This document shows, in pieces, positions 7,675 through 14,454 of a stretch of 57,450 bases of DNA; position 1 is the stretch's first letter, and the number at the start of each line of letters is the position of its first letter. The notes under the pieces are model-generated. The model had not been told where the DNA came from. It worked only from the letters and a program-made list of their open reading frames with translations, and made no database searches. The stretch comes from Effusibacillus lacus (lineage in GTDB: Bacteria; Bacillota; Bacilli; Tumebacillales; Effusibacillaceae). Both the position numbers and the translations under genes were made by a program. The DNA lies in the NCBI RefSeq assembly GCF_002335525.1, contig NZ_BDUF01000015.1, forward strand, positions 1 to 57,450, given 5' to 3'.

Positions 7675-8523
7675 ATGAGAGTCGAGCAGGAGGACTTCCA
7701 GGCCCTGGCCGAACACGTGGACCGGGTGTTGGACTCGATCAAAGAGCTGCCGGAGGATACACGCGCGAAGGCGCTGGAATTAAAAAAGGCCATTGAGGCG
7801 TTTCATGAACATGCCCTTCGTAAGCTTGTCCGAACCATTCGTGAAACGGACGCGGGCAAGGGATTGTTGCTGAAAGCGGTGGAAGATTCAGCCGTTTATG
7901 CCATGCTTTTCATGCATGGGATCATCAAGCAGGATCTGTTCACCCGCGTTGCTGTAGTGCTCGAAGAAGTACGTCCCTATATGCGCTCTCACGGCGGCGA
8001 CGTGGAGTTGGTGAAAGTTGAAGGGGAAACGGTGTACGTCCGCCTGCACGGCGCATGCTCCGGCTGTTCCATGTCAGCCAAGACGTTGAAAGACGGAGTC
8101 GAGGAAGCAATCAAAGCACGCATTCCGGAGATTGAAGAGGTGGTCATGGCGGAGGAGGAAGTTGATACCGGCTATATGCTGTTGCCCGTTCTCGATGATG
8201 CCGGAAACCTGGAACAAAATGGATGGTTGAGAGGTCCGTCCATTTCGCAGCTGGAAGAAGGGCGGCAGGTCCGGGTGTCCCTTGAGGAGTGCGACATCTT
8301 GCTGGTGCGCATAGATGGAAAGGTGATGGCCTTCCGGAATCAGTGTCCCCATATGGGGATGTCTCTCGACGGGGGGCTCGTGGACGGAAATGCGATTACC
8401 TGTCCGTGGCACGGTTTTCGTTTTAATTTGTCAACCGGGGAATGTATCACGGCCCCCCATATGCAGTTGGAACCGTTTCCGGTACGAGTGGAGGATCAGT
8501 GGATATGGGTACGGATAGGTTGA
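7675..8523 (+). CDS. NifU C-terminal domain fused to Rieske ferredoxin (HucE-like)
   Basis: This 282-residue protein has three parts: a helical N-terminus (1-90), a NifU C-terminal domain (about 93-160) with the FeS-binding pair Cys128/Cys131 (GACSGCSMSA), and a Rieske domain (about 185-282) with ligands Cys224/His226 (CPHMG) and Cys243/His246 (CPWHG). It could carry electrons from the hydrogenase toward the respiratory chain, or help build or repair clusters. In Mycobacterium smegmatis an FeS protein of the huc operon, HucE, is tied to respiratory coupling (from memory). No membrane segment is seen. ATG 7675 follows GGAGGTG; a TTG six bases earlier overlaps that site. Confidence 0.85.
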   Translation: MRVEQEDFQALAEHVDRVLDSIKELPEDTRAKALELKKAIEAFHEHALRKLVRTIRETDAGKGLLLKAVEDSAVYAMLFMHGIIKQDLFTRVAVVLEEVRPYMRSHGGDVELVKVEGETVYVRLHGACSGCSMSAKTLKDGVEEAIKARIPEIEEVVMAEEEVDTGYMLLPVLDDAGNLEQNGWLRGPSISQLEEGRQVRVSLEECDILLVRIDGKVMAFRNQCPHMGMSLDGGLVDGNAITCPWHGFRFNLSTGECITAPHMQLEPFPVRVEDQWIWVRIG

Positions 8524-9605
8524 CCGCTTACCCCGAGCGTTGGCTGGGGGGAACAGCTCCCGGAGGACTTGCACTTCCGCCGGCCCGGCCGAACCGGATT
8601 CATCTGTATGCGCCGAGGGGGGTGTATATGGACGATGACGTCATCGTGGTGGCTGACAGCGGCAATCATCGGGTGCTGATTTGGTACGGTTGGCCCGGGA
8701 ACGATCATGCACCGGCTGACGTCGTTTTGGGACAGGCCGATTTTGAGACGGAGGGGCCCGGATTGTTTCACCTTCCGACCGGTGTGGCGGTGATCGAAGG
8801 GCGCTTGTTTGTCGCGGACGCATGGCACCATCGTCTTCTCATCTGGGATAGGTTGCCGGAAGAAAACGACCAGCCTCCCGATCATGTCCTTGGTCAGCCG
8901 GATTTGGCCGGCACGGCTCCGAACCGGGGAGGCGAAGTCGGCCCGACGGGATTTTACTGGCCTTATGGTTTCGCCTGGATTGATGGCTGGTTTTACGTGG
9001 CCGACACGGGGAACCGCAGGGTCTTGGGGTGGAGAGGCATCCCGGAAGACAGACGCGATCCCGATCTTGTTCTCGGTCAGCCGGATGCTTACTTAAACAG
9101 TGAAAACCGGGGAAAGGGTGTGGGGGAGGACACGTTCCGCTGGCCGCACGCTCTTGCCGGCGATGGCCGGACGCTGTTTGTGGCCGATGCCGGCAACCAT
9201 CGTGTGCTGGGCTACACGCCACCCCCCGAGAAGGACCGGCCCGCCGAGCTTGTGCTCGGACAAAAAGATTTCACCGGGTCATTCGAACTCCCGCATGTTC
9301 CCCAAGGTCCCCGGCGGTTCCGGTTTCCCTACGGGATTGCATTATTCGGCGATCTGCTTGCGGTGGCGGATACGGCCAACAGCCGTGTTCTTCTTTATAC
9401 CGGATTGCCGCGAGAAGGAGCGTATCATCCTGCGTCCCACGTGATCGGCCAGACCGACTTCGATGGATCGGGAGAAAACCGTTGGCAGGCTGTGGCATGG
9501 GACACTTTATGTTGGCCTTATGGAATCTGGTTTCATCGGAACCGTCTGGCGATTGCCGATTCCGGAAATAACCGTGTCATGGTATGGCGGGTTGAATTTT
9601 CATAA
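8505..9605 (+). CDS. NHL-repeat beta-propeller protein
   Basis: The protein (366 residues) has about six NHL-type blades, seen as repeats such as VVADSGNHRVLIW, VADAWHHRLLIW, VADTGNRRVLGW, VADAGNHRVLGY, VADTANSRVLLY and IADSGNNRVMVW. NHL propellers bind proteins or ligands. There is no signal peptide, so it is probably cytoplasmic. The start ATG 8505 follows GGAGG at 8490-8494 and overlaps the NifU-Rieske gene by 19 bases, which argues for coupled translation. Similar NHL genes occur in actinobacterial group 2a operons, where they have no settled function. Confidence 0.85.
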   Translation: MGTDRLTAYPERWLGGTAPGGLALPPARPNRIHLYAPRGVYMDDDVIVVADSGNHRVLIWYGWPGNDHAPADVVLGQADFETEGPGLFHLPTGVAVIEGRLFVADAWHHRLLIWDRLPEENDQPPDHVLGQPDLAGTAPNRGGEVGPTGFYWPYGFAWIDGWFYVADTGNRRVLGWRGIPEDRRDPDLVLGQPDAYLNSENRGKGVGEDTFRWPHALAGDGRTLFVADAGNHRVLGYTPPPEKDRPAELVLGQKDFTGSFELPHVPQGPRRFRFPYGIALFGDLLAVADTANSRVLLYTGLPREGAYHPASHVIGQTDFDGSGENRWQAVAWDTLCWPYGIWFHRNRLAIADSGNNRVMVWRVEFS

Positions 9606-9662
9606 ACGGTGAATGCTGAGAAAATGTTTATTGGCGAAATCTAAAAAGGGGGGACGTGTTCC

Positions 9663-9950
9663 ATGTGCTTGGCTATTCCCGGACAAATTGTGGAGCTTTT
9701 TGACGATGATCATCATTATGCCATGGTGGACGTTTCCGGCGTGCGAAGAAAAATTAACATTGGCCTGCTGAAAAATGAAGGAATCCGTCTTGGAGATTGG
9801 GTGCTCATCCATGTGGGATTTGCCATGAGCAAAATCAGTGAGGAACAAGCAAATGAACAGTTGAGACTGCTCAGAATGTTGGGAGAGTCAGACGAGGCCA
9901 TGCAGGAGGTAATGGGGTACCGGTTTGATGAACATGGGAAAGAAGGGTGA
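9663..9950 (+). CDS. hypC: Hydrogenase assembly chaperone HypC
   Basis: HypC carries the Fe(CN)2CO precursor with HypD and delivers it to the large subunit. The 95-residue protein has the invariant N-terminal MCLAIPGQI with Cys2, and the expected DWVLIHVGFAMSKI core. The ribosome site is GGGGGGACG. It is the first of the cofactor-assembly genes after the accessory block and lies four bases before a short half-HypC ORF. Confidence 0.95.
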   Translation: MCLAIPGQIVELFDDDHHYAMVDVSGVRRKINIGLLKNEGIRLGDWVLIHVGFAMSKISEEQANEQLRLLRMLGESDEAMQEVMGYRFDEHGKEG

Positions 9951-9954
9951 AGGA

Positions 9955-10068
9955 ATGGCGAAGGAAGTGAGTCTTGCCATTTACTTTGTCCCCGACATCC
10001 AACCCGGGGAGATCTTGTTGGTTCATATGGACGTAGCGTTAGGCAGAGTATTGGAGGTGGGGTTATGA
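9955..10068 (+). CDS. 37-residue ORF resembling the C-terminal half of a HypC/HupF-like protein
   Basis: Between hypC and hypD lies a short frame, MAKEVSLAIYFVPDIQPGEI... ending LLVHMDVALGRVLEVGL. The segment PGEILLVHMDVALGRV matches the C-terminal half of HypC proteins (compare DWVLIHVGFAMSKI in the neighbour), and EVSLA...PGEILLVH recalls a second HypC-like protein of actinobacterial operons. The N-terminal half with its MCxxC-type start is missing. GAAGGGTGAAGG precedes the ATG, and the stop overlaps the hypD start as ATGA. It may be a functional mini-protein, a translation-coupling leader for hypD, or a remnant. ATG 9928 would give a 46-residue version. Confidence 0.55.
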   Translation: MAKEVSLAIYFVPDIQPGEILLVHMDVALGRVLEVGL

Positions 10069-11183
10069 CGATGAAATATGTTGACGAGTTTCGCGATTCG
10101 GAATTGATTCTCAAGACATCGGAAGAAATCCGTCGTCTCGTCGATCCGAATTACCACTACCGTATTATGGAGGTTTGCGGAGGTCATACGTTTTCGATTT
10201 TCCGATTCGGGTTGCAGAACCTGCTGCCGGAAAACATCGAACTGGTCCATGGGCCGGGATGTCCTGTATGTGTCCTTCCCATGGGTCGTATGGACGACGG
10301 CTTGTCCATTGCCCGACAGTCTGATGTGATCTTTACCGCTTTCGGTGACGTGATGCGGGTTCCGGGGCGGCTGGGAACCCCATTGGAACTCCGGGCCAAG
10401 GGAGCCGATATCCGTATGATTTACTCTCCCTTGGACGCTTTAAAGATTGCCATCGATCATCCCGATCGGAAAGTGGTGTTGTTTGCCATCGGCTTTGAAA
10501 CGACGGCTCCGTCCACGGCGCTGACGCTCCTGCGCGCCCGCGAACTCAATGTGCCGAATTTTTTCGTTTTTTCCAATCATGTGCTCATTCTGCCGGCGAT
10601 ACGCGCGATCCTGGATTCTCCGGATATGCGTATCGACGGATTTATTGGACCTGGCCATTGCTCTGCGGTGATCGGCGCTCGTCCTTATGAATTTATCGCA
10701 AAAAATTACGGAAAACCTGTGGTCATCTCCGGTTTTGAGCCGCTGGATTTATTGCAATCCATCCTCATGCTGGTCAAACAGATGCGGGAAGGCCGTTCTG
10801 AAGTAGAAAATCAGTACAGCCGCGTTGTCCCTTCGGATGGGAACATTTCCGCGCTCAAAGCAATGAACGAAGTCTTTGAAGTCCGGCCCTTCTTCGAATG
10901 GCGCGGTCTCGGCTTCATCTCCCAGTCGGCTTTGAAACTGCGACCCGAATTCTCCCGGTGGGATGCGGAAGTTCACTTCCAAGTCGAAGGCGTTCGCGTC
11001 ACCGATCCCAAGGCGGCTCAATGCGGTGAAGTGTTAAAAGGGGTGCTGAAACCGCATCAATGCAAATTGTTTGGCAAAGAATGTACGCCTGAACACCCTG
11101 TGGGCGCCCTCATGGTGTCGTCAGAAGGGGCATGCGCCGCATATTACCATCACGTCCATTTGCGTCAGGCGGTGGGCGAGTAG
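10065..11183 (+). CDS. hypD: Hydrogenase maturation protein HypD
   Basis: HypD is the [4Fe-4S] scaffold on which Fe(CN)2CO is assembled with HypC and HypE. The 372-residue protein shows EVCGGHT (Cys38), GPGCPVCV (Cys66/Cys69) and the C-terminal cluster region (QCGEVLKG, HQCKLFGKEC, EGACAAYY). The ATG follows GGAGGTGGGG by about five bases and overlaps the preceding mini-ORF by four bases. Confidence 0.96.
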   Translation: MTMKYVDEFRDSELILKTSEEIRRLVDPNYHYRIMEVCGGHTFSIFRFGLQNLLPENIELVHGPGCPVCVLPMGRMDDGLSIARQSDVIFTAFGDVMRVPGRLGTPLELRAKGADIRMIYSPLDALKIAIDHPDRKVVLFAIGFETTAPSTALTLLRARELNVPNFFVFSNHVLILPAIRAILDSPDMRIDGFIGPGHCSAVIGARPYEFIAKNYGKPVVISGFEPLDLLQSILMLVKQMREGRSEVENQYSRVVPSDGNISALKAMNEVFEVRPFFEWRGLGFISQSALKLRPEFSRWDAEVHFQVEGVRVTDPKAAQCGEVLKGVLKPHQCKLFGKECTPEHPVGALMVSSEGACAAYYHHVHLRQAVGE

Positions 11184-11208
11184 TTCAAAATCGAAAGGAG
11201 ATACAGCA

Positions 11209-11898
11209 ATGGATGGGTTGGTTCTGCTCGGAATAGCCCTTTTTCTCGGTATACGTCATTCATTAGACCCGGATCATGTGGTGGCTGTTTCTACCCTGGT
11301 TTCTGAAGAACGGCGACTTTGGCCTGCCGCGTGGCTTGGCTTCAGTTGGGGGGTCGGTCACTTGATTCCCATCGCCCTCGTGGGGCTCCCTCTTTTAATT
11401 TTGCATTTAGAGTTGGCTCCTCAATTTGAACAATTCACCGACTTGGGTGTAGCTATTCTTCTGGTGTTACTGGGCGTGGTTACGCTCCGGCGCGTGATCG
11501 AAGAACGTGTCCATTTCGATGTCCATTCCCACAATAAAACGGTGCATGGACATTTTCATCGTCCCGGCCATCGCCACCCGACGGTGAAGTTGGAACGCCG
11601 TCAATGGATCACCTTTGGGTTCGGTCTGGTGCACGGCCTCGCGGGAAGCGGCGCTGTCGCAGTGTTGGCCATGCAGGCTTCGCCAAGCCTGGGGATGGCA
11701 ATTCTTTGGCTCCTGCTTTTCGCCTTGGGTACGACCCTAGGGATGTTTGCCATGACGCTGTTCATTGCCGCGCCAGCCCTTACGATGGCTTCCAAGCGGG
11801 TCGCTGTCCACACCGGCATTCGGACGGTGGCGGGTTTTGTCAGCTTATTCTTTGGTGGTTATATGATCTGGACGATCCTGCCCGAATTGTTGGCATAA
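11209..11898 (+). CDS. NiCoT/UreH-like nickel permease
   Basis: This 229-residue membrane protein with about six hydrophobic segments carries the NiCoT-like signature RHSLDPDHVVAVST (residues 16-29), where the His and Asp residues bind nickel in the family, and a second HGLAGSGAV motif. A histidine-rich loop (HFDVHSHNKTVHGHFHRPGH) lies near residues 103-122. It most likely brings Ni2+ into the cell for HypA/HypB. A longer frame begins inside hypD, but ATG 11209 has the only good ribosome site (AAAGGAG). Its place between hypD and hypE supports a nickel-supply role. Confidence 0.85.
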   Translation: MDGLVLLGIALFLGIRHSLDPDHVVAVSTLVSEERRLWPAAWLGFSWGVGHLIPIALVGLPLLILHLELAPQFEQFTDLGVAILLVLLGVVTLRRVIEERVHFDVHSHNKTVHGHFHRPGHRHPTVKLERRQWITFGFGLVHGLAGSGAVAVLAMQASPSLGMAILWLLLFALGTTLGMFAMTLFIAAPALTMASKRVAVHTGIRTVAGFVSLFFGGYMIWTILPELLA

Positions 11899-11945
11899 GA
11901 ACTCGTTCAAAAATATTCTGCTATGGATGAAGGGGAGAAATCTCT

Positions 11946-12980
11946 ATGAAGACCACCAAAGTGCATTTTACCGATCCCCACATTGAGTTGGCCCATGGCG
12001 CCGGCGGGAAAGCCAGCCGACGGCTTATCGAGGGGTTGTTGGTTCCTTACTTGATGAAAGACACGTTGACGGAGTTGAACGATGCGGCGTATGTTGACGC
12101 GGATGGCCGGCGATTGGCATTTACGGTGGACAGCTATGTGGTGAAGCCGCTTGTATTTCCAGGCGGGTCCATCGGGGAAATCGCCATAAACGGGACGGTC
12201 AACGATTTGGCCATGGGCGGCGCCAAACCGTTGGCGATGGTTACCACGCTGATTTTAGAAGCGGGTTTGGCCGCATCCGAACTGGAACGGGAAGTGGTGG
12301 CCATGGCCAAGGCGGCGCAGCGTGCCGGAGTGCCCGTGGTGGGGGGCGATACGAAGGTGGTGGAACACGGGAAGGCGGACGGGCTGTACATTACCACTGC
12401 AGGTATTGGTCTCTCAGATCCACGCGTCCATCTTTCGGCTCAAAACGTTCGACCCGGTGATCAGGTGATTCTGTCAGGACCGATAGGGGATCACGGGATC
12501 ACAGTCCTTCTGGCCAGGGGAGAACTGGATTTGGAAGCGGATCTCACCTCGGATACGCGCCCGCTGTGGCCGTTTGTGGCGGCTCTCATCGAGGTTGCGG
12601 CGCCTGGACTGAGGTGGATGCGTGATCCGACGCGGGGCGGACTGGCGACAGCGTTAAACGAATTGGCACGAGATGCCAGGGTTGCCGTCGTGCTGGACGA
12701 GGAAGCGATTCAGGTACGTCCAGCGGTGCGCGGTGCCTGTGAAATTTTAGGCCTGGATCCACTCCACATTGCCAATGAAGGGCAGTTTGTGGCCATTGTT
12801 TCTCCGGAATATGCCGAAATCGCGATCGACGCTCTCAAACGTGTACCAGGCGGGGAGGAGGCGCGGCGCATCGGAGAAATCCAGAAAGAACCGAATCGAG
12901 TCGTCCTGGCGCGGTCCCGGTATGGAGGTACGCGGGTCATTGATATGCTTGTGGGTGATCCGTTGCCGCGTATCTGCTAA
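11946..12980 (+). CDS. hypE: Hydrogenase maturation protein HypE
   Basis: HypE dehydrates the thiocarboxamide on its C-terminal cysteine to thiocyanate, donating CN- to the HypC-HypD iron. The 344-residue protein ends in the invariant PRIC, so the catalytic cysteine is the last residue. The AIRS/PurM-like ATP-binding fold is seen in HGAGGKASRRLI, NGTVNDLAMGGAKP and RDPTRGGLATALNE. The ribosome site GAAGGGGAG precedes ATG 11946. Confidence 0.96.
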   Translation: MKTTKVHFTDPHIELAHGAGGKASRRLIEGLLVPYLMKDTLTELNDAAYVDADGRRLAFTVDSYVVKPLVFPGGSIGEIAINGTVNDLAMGGAKPLAMVTTLILEAGLAASELEREVVAMAKAAQRAGVPVVGGDTKVVEHGKADGLYITTAGIGLSDPRVHLSAQNVRPGDQVILSGPIGDHGITVLLARGELDLEADLTSDTRPLWPFVAALIEVAAPGLRWMRDPTRGGLATALNELARDARVAVVLDEEAIQVRPAVRGACEILGLDPLHIANEGQFVAIVSPEYAEIAIDALKRVPGGEEARRIGEIQKEPNRVVLARSRYGGTRVIDMLVGDPLPRIC

Positions 12981-12984
12981 CAGA

Positions 12985-13014
12985 TAAGAGGAAGGGATCT
13001 AAGAGGAAGGGATC
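12985..13014 (+). repeat. 15-bp perfect tandem duplication over the SIS-gene ribosome site
   Basis: TAAGAGGAAGGGATC occurs twice back to back (12985-12999 and 13000-13014). Each copy contains AGAGGAAGGG, a ribosome-binding sequence. Only the second lies about ten bases from ATG 13020; the first is too far away. Confidence 0.9.
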
Positions 13015-13019
13015 TGGTT

Positions 13020-14192
13020 ATGGAACGTTTCCCGATATGGGTAAAGGAACGCCTTTATTCGCGTAACGAGGCCTCGCGGCGCTTTTTCCCCAAAGAATCG
13101 GAACGGCTTGCGCGAGCATGTCAGGAAATGGCCGTACGGTTCCTCAACGGCGGACGCCTTCTTGCGTTTGGCCGTGGGGCATATGCGACCGACGCACAGC
13201 ACGTTTCCGTCGAGTTTGTGCACCCCGTTATCGTCGGCAAACGGGCGCTTCCCGCTCTGGATCTATCCATGGCGTTTTCTGAATGGGTAAAAACGATCAT
13301 CCGACCGGAGGACATCGTGATGGGGTTTTCGCCTCCGGAAGGGGACGCAGCGGTGGATGAGGCGTTGGCCTTTGCCCGGTCAAAGGGCGCGCAAACGTTT
13401 GCTTTGCCGGGGAGGACCGGCGATTACGCTGTGGCGCCGCCGGACGAGGATCCGTTTATTCAACAAGAATTGATCGAGATTTTGTATCATACCTTGTGGG
13501 AGACGGTTCACGTCTTTTTTGAACATCGGGAACTTGGCCGGGAAGCAGGGGAAGCATCGTTTTTATATCCGTTTCTCGGATCTGAAAGGCAAGACATGTC
13601 GCGTGTCGTAACCGAAGTGGCCCGATCGATCGAGGAAAAGGCGAAAGACGTGGAACAGTTACGGGAAAAAGTGGCGGAAGAAGAATCGGAACAGATTGTC
13701 CGAGCTATTCACACCCTGGCTGAGCAGATTGACCGGGGAGGAAAACTGATTGTCTTCGGCAACGGCGGATCCGCCACCGATGCCAACGACTGGGCATTGG
13801 ATATGACGCTCCCGCCTAAAGGGATGAGACCCTATCCAGCCGTTTCTTTGGCCATGGAACCGGCGATTCTCTCGGCGTTGGCAAATGACGTGGGGGCGGA
13901 GGTCATTTTTTTGCGTCAACTTATTGCCCAAGCCGGAGCCAACGACGTCGTCATTGCGATTTCCACCAGCGGTGGCTCGAAAAACGTGCTCATGACCCTG
14001 GCGGAGGCGAGAAGACGCGGGTTGACGACGATGGCCCTTCTCGGCTACGACGGGGGCGAGATCGTCCGAAACGGCTTGGCGGACATTCCCATCGTCATTC
14101 GCTCCGACTACATTCCGCGCATCCAGGAAGCACAAGCAAGCGTTTATCACATCATCCGTGAAGGTCTGGAGGAGCTGGTAAAGGATGCTTGA
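13020..14192 (+). CDS. Double SIS-domain (GmhA-like) protein
   Basis: The 390-residue protein contains two sugar-isomerase-type folds. The N-terminal one (about 35-165) includes GGRLLAFGRGAYATDAQH, and the C-terminal one (about 215-380) includes GGKLIVFGNGGSATDAND and the phosphosugar-binding serines in AISTSGGSKN. The closest family type is the GmhA sedoheptulose-7-phosphate isomerase group. In the N-terminal copy the usual GNGGSA has become GRGAYA and its STSG-type loop is GFSPPEG, so that half may be non-catalytic. SIS genes occur in actinobacterial hydrogenase operons without known function. The gene overlaps the next one by 8 bases. Confidence 0.8.
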   Translation: MERFPIWVKERLYSRNEASRRFFPKESERLARACQEMAVRFLNGGRLLAFGRGAYATDAQHVSVEFVHPVIVGKRALPALDLSMAFSEWVKTIIRPEDIVMGFSPPEGDAAVDEALAFARSKGAQTFALPGRTGDYAVAPPDEDPFIQQELIEILYHTLWETVHVFFEHRELGREAGEASFLYPFLGSERQDMSRVVTEVARSIEEKAKDVEQLREKVAEEESEQIVRAIHTLAEQIDRGGKLIVFGNGGSATDANDWALDMTLPPKGMRPYPAVSLAMEPAILSALANDVGAEVIFLRQLIAQAGANDVVIAISTSGGSKNVLMTLAEARRRGLTTMALLGYDGGEIVRNGLADIPIVIRSDYIPRIQEAQASVYHIIREGLEELVKDA

Positions 14193-14436
14193 ACTTTTTG
14201 GCACGAAAGGATGCCCCTACACGAAGGATCTGCGGGAATCTTTGCTGTGGGACGGGGAGGAGTTTGCAGAATATGACGTGGAAGAAGACCGGGAGGCGTT
14301 AAGACGGCTGATCGCTTTGACAGGTGGAACCACTGTTCCTGTACTGGCGGAAGACGAACGGGTCATTCAAATCGGGTATTTGGGACGAGGCTGCATTGTG
14401 GCACGCCCTTCTTCCGCGGAAGATGCGTCTAAGTAA
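14185..14436 (+). CDS. Glutaredoxin-like thiol protein
   Basis: An 83-residue thioredoxin-fold protein with the active-site motif GCPYT (Cys10, single reactive cysteine CxxT) and the cis-proline loop TTVPVL (49-54). Cys70 is a further thiol. The form MLELFGTKGCPYTKDLRESL recalls the UXX-star (seleno)protein-like glutaredoxins, here with Cys rather than Sec. It overlaps the SIS gene by 8 bases, so it belongs to the operon. Reducing a cysteine of the maturation machinery or handling an FeS intermediate is an inference. Confidence 0.75.
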   Translation: MLELFGTKGCPYTKDLRESLLWDGEEFAEYDVEEDREALRRLIALTGGTTVPVLAEDERVIQIGYLGRGCIVARPSSAEDASK

Positions 14437-14454
14437 AAAGGTGGGTGGCTGGTT

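Noticed and set aside
8641-9580. DNA-level repeats in the NHL gene
   Set aside because: The similarity is at the protein level (propeller blades) and needs no separate repeat feature.
14185-14436. Possible selenoprotein reading of the glutaredoxin-like gene
   Set aside because: The redox position is a normal TGC cysteine codon, with no in-frame TGA, so selenocysteine is not needed.
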